The notes: a model not told the origin generated them from the sequence alone. Shown: positions 44,863 through 55,506, counted from the stretch's first letter. The stretch: DNA of 64,000 bases from Deferrisoma camini S3R1 (GCF_000526155.1 NZ_JAFN01000001.1:1058501-1122500), one strand, 5' to 3'. Numbers and translations are program-made.

Positions 44863-46596
44863 ATGAGGCCGTACTTCGAGAAGATGCCCGAGTTTGGTCA
44901 GCCGCTCTCCGAGCGTCAGCTCAAGACCTCGGAGGAGAGCGTCCAGGAGATCCGCAAGGTGGAGGCCGAGCTGGCCAAGGAGGTGGAGCGGGTCCGGAAC
45001 GCCGGGATTCCCCAGAAAAAAGTGAACGACCGGGGTCAACTGACCGTGTGGCAGCGCATCGAGTACCTGGTGGACCCCGGCACCTGGTGCCCCCTGCACA
45101 CCCTGTACAACCCCAAGGAGAACCAGGAGGGCACCACCGGCGTGGTGGACGGCCTGGCCAAGATCTCGGGCCGCTGGGCCGTGGTGATCGGGTTCGACAA
45201 CAAGGTGCTCGCCGGCGCCTGGATCGCCGGCCAGTCCGAGAACATCCTCCGGGTCACCGACCTGGCCAAGCGGCTCAACGTGCCGCTGGTGTGGCTGGTG
45301 AACTGCAGCGGGGTGAAGCTCAACGAGCAGCACCTGGTGTACCCCGACCGCCGGGGCGGCGGCACCACCTTCTTCCGCCACGCCGAGCTCCAGAAGATGG
45401 GCGTGCCGGTGCTGGCGGCCGTGTACGGCACCAACCCGGCCGGCGGCGGGTACCAGGCGATCAGCCCCACCCTGATCGTGGCCCACAAGGACGCCAACAT
45501 GGCCGTGGGCGGGGGCGGCATCGTGAGCGGCATGAGCCCCAAGGGCCAGTTCGACGAGGAGGGGTGTGAGGCCCTGATCGAGGCGACCCGCAAGTTCAAG
45601 GCCGTGCCCCCCGGCCGGGTCGAGATCCACCACGACGCCACCGGGTTCTTCCGGTACGTGGCCGACACCGAGTACGCCGTGCTCGACATCATCAAGGAGC
45701 ACATGCGCGAGATGCCGGCCTACGCCCCCCGGTTCTTCCGGGTGGCCGAGCCCAAGCCGCCCAAATTCTCCCCCGACGAGATCGAGCGGATCATCCCGTT
45801 CAACCAGAAGCGCACCTACAGCTTCGACGACGTGCTCGCCCGGTTGGTGGACGGCAGCGAGCACCTGGAGTTCCGGCCCGACTACGGCCCCGAGATCTAC
45901 TGCGGGCTGGTGAAGGTGGACGGGTTCCTGTGCGGGGTCATCGGCAACCGCCAGGGGTTCCTGCCGCCGGGCTACCCCGAGTACGCCGACTACCCGGGCA
46001 TCGGCGGCAAGCTCTACCGCCAGGGCCTGATCAAGATGAACGAGTTCGTGACCCTGTGCGGCCGCGACCGCATCCCGCTGATCTGGTTCCAGGACACCAC
46101 GGGCATCGACGTGGGCGACATCGCCGAGAAGGCCGAGCTGCTGGGCCTGGGGCAGTCGTTGATCTACTCCATCGAGCAGACCGACGTACCCATGATGCTG
46201 GTGGTGCTCCGGAAGGGCACGGCCGCGGCCCACTACGTGATGGGCGGCCCCACCGCCAACAACCACAACGCCTTCACCCTGGGCACCCCCACCACCGAGA
46301 TCTACGTGATGCACGGCGAGACCGCTGCCGCGGCCACCTACGCCCGCCGCCTGGTCAAGGAGAAGGACGCGGGCAAGCCGATCCAGCCGGTCATCGACAA
46401 GATGAACCAGCTCGTCCAGGACTATTACGACAAGTCCCGGCCGGCCTACTGCGCCAAGATGGGGTTCGTGGACGAGGTGGTGCGGTTCGCGGACATCCGG
46501 CGGTACATGACGGCGTTCGCGGGAGCGGCCTATCAGAACCCCAAGTCCATCTGCGCCCATCACCAGATGATCACCCCGCGGATCATCAAGGGGTAG
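44863..46596 (+). CDS. gcdA: Glutaconyl-CoA decarboxylase alpha-subunit-type carboxyltransferase
   Basis: A 577-residue acyl-CoA carboxyltransferase resembling GcdA (about 587 residues), which moves CO2 from glutaconyl-CoA to biotin on the gamma subunit. The two crotonase-like halves show VLAGAWIAGQSENI, YGTNPAGGGYQAISP and VGGGGIVSGMSPKGQFDEEG (N-terminal half), and GVIGNRQGFLPPGYPEYADY, PLIWFQDTTGIDVGD and KGTAAAHYVMGGPTANNHNA (C-terminal half). GGGAGGAAACG precedes the ATG. The membrane beta subunit and biotin carrier are not nearby, so it may pair with subunits encoded elsewhere. A role in glutarate or aromatic catabolism is inference. Confidence 0.87.
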   Translation: MRPYFEKMPEFGQPLSERQLKTSEESVQEIRKVEAELAKEVERVRNAGIPQKKVNDRGQLTVWQRIEYLVDPGTWCPLHTLYNPKENQEGTTGVVDGLAKISGRWAVVIGFDNKVLAGAWIAGQSENILRVTDLAKRLNVPLVWLVNCSGVKLNEQHLVYPDRRGGGTTFFRHAELQKMGVPVLAAVYGTNPAGGGYQAISPTLIVAHKDANMAVGGGGIVSGMSPKGQFDEEGCEALIEATRKFKAVPPGRVEIHHDATGFFRYVADTEYAVLDIIKEHMREMPAYAPRFFRVAEPKPPKFSPDEIERIIPFNQKRTYSFDDVLARLVDGSEHLEFRPDYGPEIYCGLVKVDGFLCGVIGNRQGFLPPGYPEYADYPGIGGKLYRQGLIKMNEFVTLCGRDRIPLIWFQDTTGIDVGDIAEKAELLGLGQSLIYSIEQTDVPMMLVVLRKGTAAAHYVMGGPTANNHNAFTLGTPTTEIYVMHGETAAAATYARRLVKEKDAGKPIQPVIDKMNQLVQDYYDKSRPAYCAKMGFVDEVVRFADIRRYMTAFAGAAYQNPKSICAHHQMITPRIIKG

Positions 46597-46620
46597 GGGA
46601 CTGCAGCAGCCCCATCGGGG

Positions 46621-46663
46621 AACGCAAACGGGGCGGCCCACGAAGGGCCGCCCCGTTTGCGTT
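46621..46663. terminator. Perfect 19-base-pair hairpin terminator between gcdA and dctP
   Basis: AACGCAAACGGGGCGGCCC (46621-46639) pairs perfectly with 46645-46663 around the loop ACGAA. Read on the plus strand the stem ends in GTTTGCGTTT, and on the minus strand in a run of Ts interrupted by GCG. It lies between convergent genes, so it can stop transcription from both sides. Confidence 0.85.
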
Positions 46664-46680
46664 TGGCGCCGGATTGGAGG

Positions 46681-47766
46681 CTACAGGCGCAGGGCCTCCA
46701 GGTAGGACCGCTCGGAGATGTCGGTCCAGGCCTCGATCTTCTTGCGGAACGCCTTGTAGTGCTCGTAGACCTTCTTGCTCATCGGGTCCGAGGCGGCCAG
46801 CTCCTCCACCACCTCGTTCGCCAGCTTGTGCAGGCCCCGGAGCACGTCGTCCGGGAACCGCCGCAGCTGCACCCCGTGCTTCTCCACCAGCTCCTTGAGG
46901 GAGTCGTTGTTCTTGGCGTCGAACTCGGAGAGCATCCAGATGTTCGAACGCCAGCAGGCGGTCTCCACGATGGCCTGCAGGTCCTTGGGCAGCTTCTCCC
47001 AGGCCCTCTTGTTCACCAGGACCTCGAGCACGGTGCCCGGCTCGTGCCAGCCCGGGTAGTAGTAGTACTTGGCCGCCTTGTAGAAGCCCATCTTCAGGTC
47101 GTGGTACGGCCCCACCCACTCGGTGGCGTCGATCACGCCCCGGTCCAGGTTGGTGTAGATCTCGCCCCCGGCCACCAGCACCGCGTTCCCGCCGGCCTTG
47201 GCCACCACCTTGCCGCCCAGGCCCGGGATCCGCATCTTCAGCCCCTTGTAGTCGTCCAGGGACTTGATCTCCTTGTTGAACCATCCGCCCATCTGCACGC
47301 CGGTGTTCCCGGCCGGGAACGGCACCACGTTGAACGGGGCGTAGAGCTCCTTCCACAGGTCCCAAGCCCCGCCGCCGTACAGCCACGCGTTCATCTGCTG
47401 GGCGTTGAACCCGAACGGAACCGCCGCGAAGAACTGGGACGCCGGCATCTTGCCCGCCCAGTAGTAGGCGGCGCCGTGGCCCATCTCCACCGTGCCCTGG
47501 CTCACCGCGTCGAAGGTCTGCAGGGGGGGCACCAGCTCGCCGCCGCCGTACACGTGGATCTTGAGGCGGCCGTCGCTCATCTCCTCAATCCACTTGGCCA
47601 GCAGGTCGGCCCCCTCGCCCAGCACCGGGAAGTGGGGCGGCCACGTGGTCACCATCTTCCACTTGTACTTCTTGGCGGCCAGGACGGCGGGAGCCTTCCC
47701 GAAGGTGACCGCCCCGGCAGCGGCGGCCGCGACACCAGCCTTCTTCAGAAAACTTCGGCGTTCCAT
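46681..47766 (-). CDS. TRAP transporter substrate-binding protein (DctP family), Tat-exported
   Basis: A 361-residue periplasmic binding protein of the DctP/TakP group. The N-terminus MERRSFLKKAGVAAAAAGAV is a twin-arginine signal with likely cleavage after VLAA. WPPHFPVLGEGADLLAKWI, RLKIHVYGGGELVPP, MRIPGLGGKVVAKAGG and NLDRGVIDATEWVGPYHDL match the family; the Trp-Val-Gly-Pro segment resembles 2-oxoacid/TakP-like binders. AAGGAGG precedes the ATG. No DctQ or DctM membrane subunits lie next to it, so it is an orphan here. Confidence 0.9.
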   Translation of the reverse strand: MERRSFLKKAGVAAAAAGAVTFGKAPAVLAAKKYKWKMVTTWPPHFPVLGEGADLLAKWIEEMSDGRLKIHVYGGGELVPPLQTFDAVSQGTVEMGHGAAYYWAGKMPASQFFAAVPFGFNAQQMNAWLYGGGAWDLWKELYAPFNVVPFPAGNTGVQMGGWFNKEIKSLDDYKGLKMRIPGLGGKVVAKAGGNAVLVAGGEIYTNLDRGVIDATEWVGPYHDLKMGFYKAAKYYYYPGWHEPGTVLEVLVNKRAWEKLPKDLQAIVETACWRSNIWMLSEFDAKNNDSLKELVEKHGVQLRRFPDDVLRGLHKLANEVVEELAASDPMSKKVYEHYKAFRKKIEAWTDISERSYLEALRL

Positions 47767-47847
47767 GGAGACCTCCTTATCGATGGGGGGGACAAGAAAC
47801 GACGTTTTGGAGATACCCGAACGGCCGGTTCGTGTCAAGACAATGTT

Positions 47848-48081
47848 TCACGAAGCCAAACCCTCGGCCGTCACTTCAAACGCCCGGCCCAGGCCCTCGA
47901 CCCGGTCGCCCGGCCGGAGCTTGCGGCCCCGCCGGGTCTCGACCCGGCCGTTCACCCGGATCTCGCCGGCCTGGATCCGGACCTTGGCCTCCCCGCCGCT
48001 CTGGACCCAGTCGGCCGCCTTCAGGGCCTGGTCCAGCCGGATCCAGGGGGTGGAGATCACAAGCTTGGGAAGGTCGGTCAC
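47848..48081 (-). CDS. Small S4-domain RNA-binding protein
   Basis: A 77-residue protein that is essentially one S4 domain: WIRLDQALKAADWVQSGGEA, RIQAGEIRVNGRVE and RRGRKLRPGDRVEG. This is the YbcJ/YaaA/RqcP-like minimal type, which binds structured RNA such as rRNA or tRNA. The start is a GTG at 48081 overlapping the stop of the ferredoxin-type gene by 4 bases. The exact partner is unknown. Confidence 0.85.
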   Translation of the reverse strand: MTDLPKLVISTPWIRLDQALKAADWVQSGGEAKVRIQAGEIRVNGRVETRRGRKLRPGDRVEGLGRAFEVTAEGLAS

Positions 48082-49172
48082 GCCCCGGCTCCTTTCTCGG
48101 CCAGGATCCGGCGGTGGAGTTCGGCGAACCGCAGGGGCACCCCGCTCCGGTCGTCCCGCAGCCGAACCGCGATCGCCTCGGTGGGGCAGACCGTGGCGCA
48201 CACCCCGCACCCGATGCACCAGTCCAGGTCCACCTCCGGCCCCTCGGAGCCCATCTCCACGGCGTCCACCGGGCAGATCTCGGCGCAGGCCCCGCACCCG
48301 GTGCACGCGTCGGCGTCGGTGTGGCGCAGGAAGTACACGGCCATCAGCACGTCCCGGGGGATCTTGCGGCGGCGGATGCTACCCACGTTCCAGCAGGCGC
48401 ACCCGCAGCAGTTGCAGTTGTGCTGGACGCCCTCGCGGGCGTTGTCCACGAAGTGCACGAGCCCGGCCTCGGCCGCCCGCCGCACCAGATCCCGGGCCTC
48501 GTCCCGGGAGATCTCCCGCCCCAGGCCCCGGTCCACCAGGTACTCGGCGAGGGCGTCGAACTTGAGGCACACCTCCTCCGGGTGGGGGCACGGCCGCCCC
48601 CGGAGCCGGGCCGTGACCCGGCAGGGGCAGTGGGCCACGGCGAACCGGCTGGCCCCCTCGATCACGGCGTCCATGGCGTGATGGGGCAGCACGGCCTGGA
48701 TGTCCTTGTGGATCGAGGCGGCCACCGGCACGTACCGGTAGGGCTTGGTGGCCGCCGCGGCGTAGGCCTCGCGGGTCACGTGGCGGTTGAAGTACTTCAC
48801 CACCAGCTCGGCCATGCGGCGGGCGTGGGGGGTGTCGGCGCCGGCCCAGAAGAACGACTGGGGGAACCCGAACCCCACCTGGTGCAGCGCGTACCGCGGG
48901 CCCCCTCCACCCCCCACCCTCCGGTAGATCACGTTCCGCGCGGCCAGCCCCTCGAGAACCTCCCCCACCCGGGCCGGGTCCATGCCGGCCTCCCGGGCCA
49001 CCTCCTCGGCCGGCACGGGGGTCAACGGCGGCACCCCCGTGGGCAGGCACGCGGCCACCCGGGCCTCCTCCTCGGTGAAGTTCTCCTCGAGGATCTCCAG
49101 CAGGACGTCCCGGGGGGGATACCCCATGGCCAGGGTGGCGAGCCGGGCTGCGAGGGCTTCGTAAGGGCTCAT
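48078..49172 (-). CDS. Multi-cluster 4Fe-4S protein
   Basis: A 364-residue redox protein with several Cys clusters. The N-terminal 170 residues contain a winged-helix-like start (PLTPVPAEEVAREAGMDPARV) and an aromatic segment. AHCPCRV and the nearby Cys of GRPCPH and EEVCLK form one possible cluster, and NCNCCGCACWNVG another. Two classical ferredoxin motifs (CTGCGACAEICP and CIGCGVCATVCP) lie near residues 287-330. The architecture is that of the large 4Fe-4S proteins common in sulfate- and iron-reducing bacteria; the electron partners are unknown. The ATG at 49172 has GGAGACG upstream and overlaps the HAD stop. Confidence 0.8.
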   Translation of the reverse strand: MSPYEALAARLATLAMGYPPRDVLLEILEENFTEEEARVAACLPTGVPPLTPVPAEEVAREAGMDPARVGEVLEGLAARNVIYRRVGGGGGPRYALHQVGFGFPQSFFWAGADTPHARRMAELVVKYFNRHVTREAYAAAATKPYRYVPVAASIHKDIQAVLPHHAMDAVIEGASRFAVAHCPCRVTARLRGRPCPHPEEVCLKFDALAEYLVDRGLGREISRDEARDLVRRAAEAGLVHFVDNAREGVQHNCNCCGCACWNVGSIRRRKIPRDVLMAVYFLRHTDADACTGCGACAEICPVDAVEMGSEGPEVDLDWCIGCGVCATVCPTEAIAVRLRDDRSGVPLRFAELHRRILAEKGAGA

Positions 49173-49834
49173 GGCGTCTCCGTGCACGAAGGAAGGAACG
49201 GGGGGCCGGCAGAGTCAAACAGGGCGGGAAGATTCCGAGGATGCCCCACCCGGAGATGTGTCGACGGGGTCCCTCGGGGAGCCACCCTCACGGTCACCAT
49301 ACCCAACGCCCGGCCGGTGTCCAGGTTCTCCTCCAGGTCGTCCACCAGGACGCACCGGTCGGCCGGCACCGCCAGGGCCTCCAGCAGCTTCCGGTAGCCG
49401 TGGGGCCGGGGCTTGGGCACGTAGTCCATGAACGCGATGTCGAAGACGGCCTCGAACAGCGAGCCGACCCCGAGGCGGCCGAGCACCCGCAGGGTGTGCT
49501 CCACGCTGCCGTTGGTGAAAACCACCTTGGGTCCTTGCAGGGCTTCCAACGCGCCCCGCAGCCTCGGGTCGGGCCCCAGGTGCCCGTCCAGGGGCACGTC
49601 GTGCACGTAGCGCAGGTACTCCCGGGGGTCCACCCCGTGGTGGGCCATCAGGCCCCCCAGGGTCACCCCGTACGCCCGCTTGTACCGGGCCCGCAGGCCG
49701 GGGATCTCGTCGGGCGCGAGGCCGAGGCGCTCGGCCATGAACCGGTGGATCCGCCGGTCCACCTCCTGGAACAGGCCGGATGCGGCCGGGTACAGGGTGT
49801 TGTCCAGATCGAACACCCACACCGGCGGGCTCAC
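49169..49834 (-). CDS. HAD-superfamily phosphatase, pyrimidine 5'-nucleotidase-like
   Basis: A 221-residue HAD hydrolase. VFDLDNTLYPAASGLF is motif I with the nucleophile Asp and the NTLYP signature of the SDT1/Phm8-type pyrimidine 5'-nucleotidase group. KVVFTNGSVEHTL is motif II, FMDYVPKPRPHGYRK contains the Lys, and CVLVDDLEENLDTGRALG motif III-IV. The start is a GTG at 49834 overlapping the YihY stop. Its own stop overlaps the next ATG. The physiological substrate is not known. Confidence 0.88.
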   Translation of the reverse strand: MSPPVWVFDLDNTLYPAASGLFQEVDRRIHRFMAERLGLAPDEIPGLRARYKRAYGVTLGGLMAHHGVDPREYLRYVHDVPLDGHLGPDPRLRGALEALQGPKVVFTNGSVEHTLRVLGRLGVGSLFEAVFDIAFMDYVPKPRPHGYRKLLEALAVPADRCVLVDDLEENLDTGRALGMVTVRVAPRGTPSTHLRVGHPRNLPALFDSAGPPFLPSCTETP

Positions 49835-51084
49835 CCGCGACCCTCCGCCGCCAGATCGGCCCAGGTCCGGCCCGCGAACCGGGCCTCCAAGGACTCCCGC
49901 ACGGCCCCGCCCTCTAGCCGCAGGACCCCGGTGACCAGCTCCCCGGCCGGGGTGTGCTCGGGGCACCGGCCGGGCACCAGCCGGGGCGGGTCGTCCTGGG
50001 TCTGCACGATCCAGCCGTCCGCCTGGAGCCGGGCCAACACCCGGGCGGCATCCGGCGGGTCGAACCCAGTGGCGGCCACGGCCTCGCCCTCGGTGGGGCC
50101 GGGCTCCCCAGCCAGGTGGCGCGCGGCCACCGGGATCAGGAACGCCAGGGCCGCCTCGAGCCGCGGCACCCACAGCTCGTGGCGGCTCTTGAGGTAGCGC
50201 CCCCGGCCGGGCAGGTGGTGGACGAACGCGAGTTCCGCCCCCCAAAGCACGATGCACCAGCTCAGGTACAGCCACACGAACAGGAGCGGCAGCTGGGCCA
50301 TGGCCCCGTAGATGGCGTTGTACCGGGTGACCCCGATCTGGAACTCGATGTACCCCCACTCCGCGAACTGCCACAGGGACCCGGCCACCACGCCCCCCAG
50401 CAGGGCCGAGCGCAGGGGCACCCTCCGGTTGGGAAGGATCACGTACAGGGCCGTGAACGCGACCCACACCGCCACGAACGGCAGCAGCCGCACCATCAGC
50501 CGCAGCAGGGGACCCAGCAGCCGCAGCCGCTCGATCACCGCCGGGCTCTGCAGGCTGGTGGTCAGGCTGATCGAGGCCAGCAGTAGGATCGGGCCCACCA
50601 CCAGCATGGACAGGTAGTCGGCCACCTTGCGCACCGGCGACCGTCCCCGGCGCACCTGCCAGATGTCGTTCAGGCTCAGCTCCACGTTCCCAATCACGGC
50701 CACCGCGGTGAGCACCAGCGCCACCAGCCCCACCGCGCCCAGCGACGCGAAGTTGGTGCGCTCCACGTACTCGATGAGCCGGGCGGCCACCTCGGGGTTG
50801 CCGGCGGCCAGGTGCTTGAGGATCAGGGGCTCCAGCCGCTTCTGCACGCCCAGCCCCTTGAGCACCGAGAACGCCAGGGCCAGCAGGGGAACCAGGCTGA
50901 GCAGGGTGGAGTACGTGAGGGCCGAGGCCCGCAGGAACCCCCGGTCGGCCCGAAACTTCCAGCCGGTGATCAGCACCGTGCGCGCCACCCCGGCCCAGCG
51001 GCCCGAGCCCACCGAGTCCCACAGGAACCCCTCGATCCGGTCGGTCAGGCTCCGGCGCCCGCCTCTCTCCGGCCGATCGGCCAT
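49831..51084 (-). CDS. YihY/BrkB-family inner-membrane protein with a C-terminal cytoplasmic domain
   Basis: A 417-residue protein. Residues 40-290 carry about six membrane helices with family motifs ASALTYSTLLSLVPLLALAF, SLGAVGLVALVLTAVAVI, RSALLGGVVAGSLWQFAEWG and YGAMAQLPLLFVWLYLSW. The C-terminal about 130 residues are soluble and resemble a winged-helix-like tail. The family was once called RNase BN but is not a ribonuclease; its role is unclear. The ATG lies 4 bases after the crotonase stop. Confidence 0.88.
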   Translation of the reverse strand: MADRPERGGRRSLTDRIEGFLWDSVGSGRWAGVARTVLITGWKFRADRGFLRASALTYSTLLSLVPLLALAFSVLKGLGVQKRLEPLILKHLAAGNPEVAARLIEYVERTNFASLGAVGLVALVLTAVAVIGNVELSLNDIWQVRRGRSPVRKVADYLSMLVVGPILLLASISLTTSLQSPAVIERLRLLGPLLRLMVRLLPFVAVWVAFTALYVILPNRRVPLRSALLGGVVAGSLWQFAEWGYIEFQIGVTRYNAIYGAMAQLPLLFVWLYLSWCIVLWGAELAFVHHLPGRGRYLKSRHELWVPRLEAALAFLIPVAARHLAGEPGPTEGEAVAATGFDPPDAARVLARLQADGWIVQTQDDPPRLVPGRCPEHTPAGELVTGVLRLEGGAVRESLEARFAGRTWADLAAEGRG

Positions 51085-51088
51085 CGCC

Positions 51089-51856
51089 CTACCCCTTGGC
51101 CCCCCGGCCCAGCCGCTCGAGCACGGCCCGGCGCCGGGCCTTGGCCTCGTCGCCGGTCCACCACCGCAGGAACCGCTCGCCCGCGTCCCGGTCGGCCCGC
51201 TCCATGCGCTGGGCCAGGGGCCGGCGCAGCGCGGCCCGCAGCTCGGCCGCCGCCCGGGGCGGCTTTCGGGCCAGATCCCGGGCCTCCTCCAGAGCGGCCT
51301 CCACGACCTCGCCCGCGGGCACCAGCCGGTGGGCCAGGCCCCGGTCGAACGCCTCGGCCGGCCGAAGCACCCGCCCCAGCACCGCGATCTCGTAGGCGGT
51401 GGCTGCGTCGCACCCCTCGCGCAGCAGCTCGATCACCCCGCCGGGCAGGGGCAGGCCCAGGTCCACCTCGGTCAGGCCGAAGCCCCAGTCCCCCGTGCCG
51501 AACACCCGGCGCTCGCAGGCCAGGGCCAGGATCGCGCCGCCGGCCAAGGCGTGGCCGGCCACCGCCGCCACCACCGGGGCGGGGCCCCAGGCGACGCGGC
51601 GGTACAGCCGGGCGAACGCGCCGAAGAACCCGGCGAACTCGGCGGGCTCCAGCCGGTCGAGCTCCTTCAGGTCGAACCCGGCCGAGAACGCCCTCTCCTG
51701 GGCGCTCGCCAGCACCACGGCCCGGGTGCCGGGGGCGTCCCAGGCCTCGGCCAGGCCCTGGTCCAAGGCCTCCAGGAACGCCGGGGACAGGGCGTTGACC
51801 TTGGGGCGGTCCATCACCACCACGGCCACGGCCTGCTCTCGCTCGACTCGGATCAT
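51089..51856 (-). CDS. Enoyl-CoA hydratase/isomerase family protein
   Basis: A 255-residue crotonase. Fold motifs are MDRPKVNALSPAFLEAL, VVLASAQERAFSAGFDLKEL (oxyanion-hole Ala-Gly), PAPVVAAVAGHALAGGAILAL and LTEVDLGLPLPGG. The second catalytic Glu (TEVDLG) is kept. The position of the first, within the GGGCEL motif of rat hydratase, is Ile here (AGGAIL). It may therefore be an isomerase, hydrolase or other crotonase rather than a classical hydratase. The ATG has GGAGATCC upstream. It heads a chain of genes down to the S4 protein. Confidence 0.88.
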   Translation of the reverse strand: MIRVEREQAVAVVVMDRPKVNALSPAFLEALDQGLAEAWDAPGTRAVVLASAQERAFSAGFDLKELDRLEPAEFAGFFGAFARLYRRVAWGPAPVVAAVAGHALAGGAILALACERRVFGTGDWGFGLTEVDLGLPLPGGVIELLREGCDAATAYEIAVLGRVLRPAEAFDRGLAHRLVPAGEVVEAALEEARDLARKPPRAAAELRAALRRPLAQRMERADRDAGERFLRWWTGDEAKARRRAVLERLGRGAKG

Positions 51857-51859
51857 GGG

Positions 51860-51990
51860 GATCTCCTGGAAACTTCGGTCGTTGGTCGGAACTTCCGTGA
51901 ATCGTAAATCGTGAATGGTAAATCGGACTTCCCGGTAACTTCGGTCTACGGTCGTTGGTCTGGGGCCTTCGGCCCGCTGAAAAGCAGATC
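51860..51990. repeat. Word arrays and TTCG hairpin between ligA and the crotonase gene
   Basis: ACTTCGGTCGTTGGTCGG (51871-51888), GTGAATCGTAAATCGTGAATGG-type words (51897-51926), TAACTTCGGTCTACGGTCG (51938-51956) and GGGGCCTTCGGCCCGCTG (51961-51978) follow one another. No gene is seen. Confidence 0.7.
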
Positions 51991-51994
51991 GCCG

Positions 51995-54145
<2,151 letters not shown>

Positions 54146-54514
54146 TCAGTTCTCCGGCTCGGCCGGGATGGCCGTCTCGGCGGCCTCCTCGGAGAACAGC
54201 TCCCGGATCGCGGCCCGGTGCTCCTCGGGGACCCGCAGGAACTCCACCCCCACCTCGTAACGGCCGGGCTCCAGGGGGCGTTCGTACACGATCCGGCCCA
54301 GGGCCCGTACGGTGTGGCGCTCGAGCCGGAGCACCAGCTCCACGAACCGGCCCACCCCCAGCGGCTCGTCGCTCTCGAACCCGCACCCGCCCAGCCCCAC
54401 GACCCGGGTTCTGGTGAACCCTTCGGCCACCGGCACCCGGTCGCACCGCACCAACGCCGCGCCGCAAAGCGGCTTTCGGGGATAACGCCGTTGAACGGGA
54501 TATGCGCCGGGCAC
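54146..54514 (-). CDS. PilZ-domain protein with a degenerate c-di-GMP motif
   Basis: A 122-residue PilZ-like domain. The Arg-rich entry RRYPRKPL matches RxxxR. The second motif, normally (D/N)xSxxG, reads VGLGGCG, so the Asp/Asn and the Ser are replaced. This suggests weak or lost cyclic di-GMP binding. RYEVGVEFLRVPEEHRAAI is the typical C-terminal strand and helix. GTG start at 54514. It lies downstream of two receiver-domain genes. Confidence 0.8.
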   Translation of the reverse strand: MPGAYPVQRRYPRKPLCGAALVRCDRVPVAEGFTRTRVVGLGGCGFESDEPLGVGRFVELVLRLERHTVRALGRIVYERPLEPGRYEVGVEFLRVPEEHRAAIRELFSEEAAETAIPAEPEN

Positions 54515-54541
54515 GAACCCCTCTCCTCGCGCGCGGAAACG

Positions 54542-54979
54542 TCAGGCTTCCGCGCCGTCGTCCCCCGTGGGCTCTTTCTTCTCCTCTTCTTGTTCCCCGC
54601 AGCCCTCCCCCCCGGACTTGGGCCACAGCTCCCGGACCCGCTGGGCCAGCTCGGTCGGCTCCAGGGGCTTCACGAAGAACCCCTCCACGCCCACCCGGGC
54701 CGTCTCCACCACGTGCTGCCGGGTGCCCGCCCCGCTCACCACCACCACCGGGGTGTGGCCCCCGGTCCGGCGGTCGTGCTGTCGGATGATCCGCAGCAAG
54801 GTGACCCCGTCCACCTCGGGCAGCCCGATGTCCAGGAGCACCACCGCAGGGTGCTTCGTGAAGAACAGCTCCAGGGCCTGGGCCGCGTCCTCGGCCTCCA
54901 CGATGGGGATCGGCGCCAGCCCCTTGGCGATCATCAGCCGGTTCACCCGTACGTCGTCCACCACCAGGACGAAGGACAT
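54542..54979 (-). CDS. Single-domain response regulator with acidic tail
   Basis: A 145-residue receiver domain (residues 1-122) with VLVVDDVRVNR (acidic pair), the phospho-acceptor Asp in VVLLDIGLPEVDGVTLL, VVVVSGAG with the switch Ser, and FFVKPLEP with Lys. A charged tail (EGCGEQEEEKKEPTGDDGAE) follows. It has no output domain, so it is probably a relay or CheY-like protein. Its ATG lies one base after the stop of the upstream response regulator. Confidence 0.9.
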   Translation of the reverse strand: MSFVLVVDDVRVNRLMIAKGLAPIPIVEAEDAAQALELFFTKHPAVVLLDIGLPEVDGVTLLRIIRQHDRRTGGHTPVVVVSGAGTRQHVVETARVGVEGFFVKPLEPTELAQRVRELWPKSGGEGCGEQEEEKKEPTGDDGAEA

Positions 54980-54980
54980 C

Positions 54981-55340
54981 TTACCCCCCCTCCCCCACCC
55001 CGGCCAGCAAAGCGGCGATCTCGTCCCGATCGAACGGCTTGTGCACCGGGGCCTGGGCGCCGGCGCCCAGGCCCTCGGCGAGGTTCTCCTCCCCGTCCCG
55101 GGGGCAGGCGAACCAGATCGGCCGGTCGAACCCGGAGTCCCGCAGGGCCCGGATCAGCTCCCCTCCGCCCATATCCGGCATCACCCAGTCGGTGACGACG
55201 AGGTCCGGAGGGTCCAGCATGGCCTTCTCCAGGCCTTCGAGCCCGCCGGAGGCCACGTCCACCTCGCAGCCCAGGTCTCCGAGGATCTTCGCCAGCAGCT
55301 TCCGGGACACGGCATCGTCGTCCACCACCAGCACCTTCAC
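54981..55340 (-). CDS. Single-domain response regulator with a Cys at the switch position
   Basis: A 119-residue receiver domain: VLVVDDDAVSRKLLAKILG, the Asp of LVVTDWVMPDMGGGELI, and KPFDRDEIAALL with the Lys. The segment that usually carries the switch Thr/Ser reads PIWFACPRDGEE, so Cys (or no hydroxyl) stands there. GTG start with GAGGGAACC upstream. It forms a pair with the downstream regulator and is near an Hpt protein, which suggests a phosphorelay. Confidence 0.88.
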   Translation of the reverse strand: MKVLVVDDDAVSRKLLAKILGDLGCEVDVASGGLEGLEKAMLDPPDLVVTDWVMPDMGGGELIRALRDSGFDRPIWFACPRDGEENLAEGLGAGAQAPVHKPFDRDEIAALLAGVGEGG

Positions 55341-55359
55341 GGTTCCCTCTCTGTTTGGA

Positions 55360-55500
55360 TGGGAGGCTAGGAAGCTCGGAAGCCAGGTGGCTTGGAGGCT
55401 TGAAAACCTCCTTGATTCCCACGCGTTCTAGGCATCACCATGCCTCTTCGACGCCACCCCTATGGTCCGGGGGCATGGGGCCTGCAATGGCCCCGGACCC
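55360..55500. repeat. Composite intergenic element between the response regulator and Hpt genes
   Basis: AGGCTAGGAAGCTCGG words (55366-55398) are followed by a block with CCCACGCGTTCTAGGCATC and ATGCCTCTTCGACGCCACC. AGGCATCACCATGCCT inside it forms a hairpin (55430-55445). Next is GGTCCGGGGGCAT (55463-55475), facing ATGGCCCCGGACC (55487-55499). It is nearly identical to 12843-12925 over the middle block. Confidence 0.8.
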
Positions 55501-55506
55501 CGCCCG

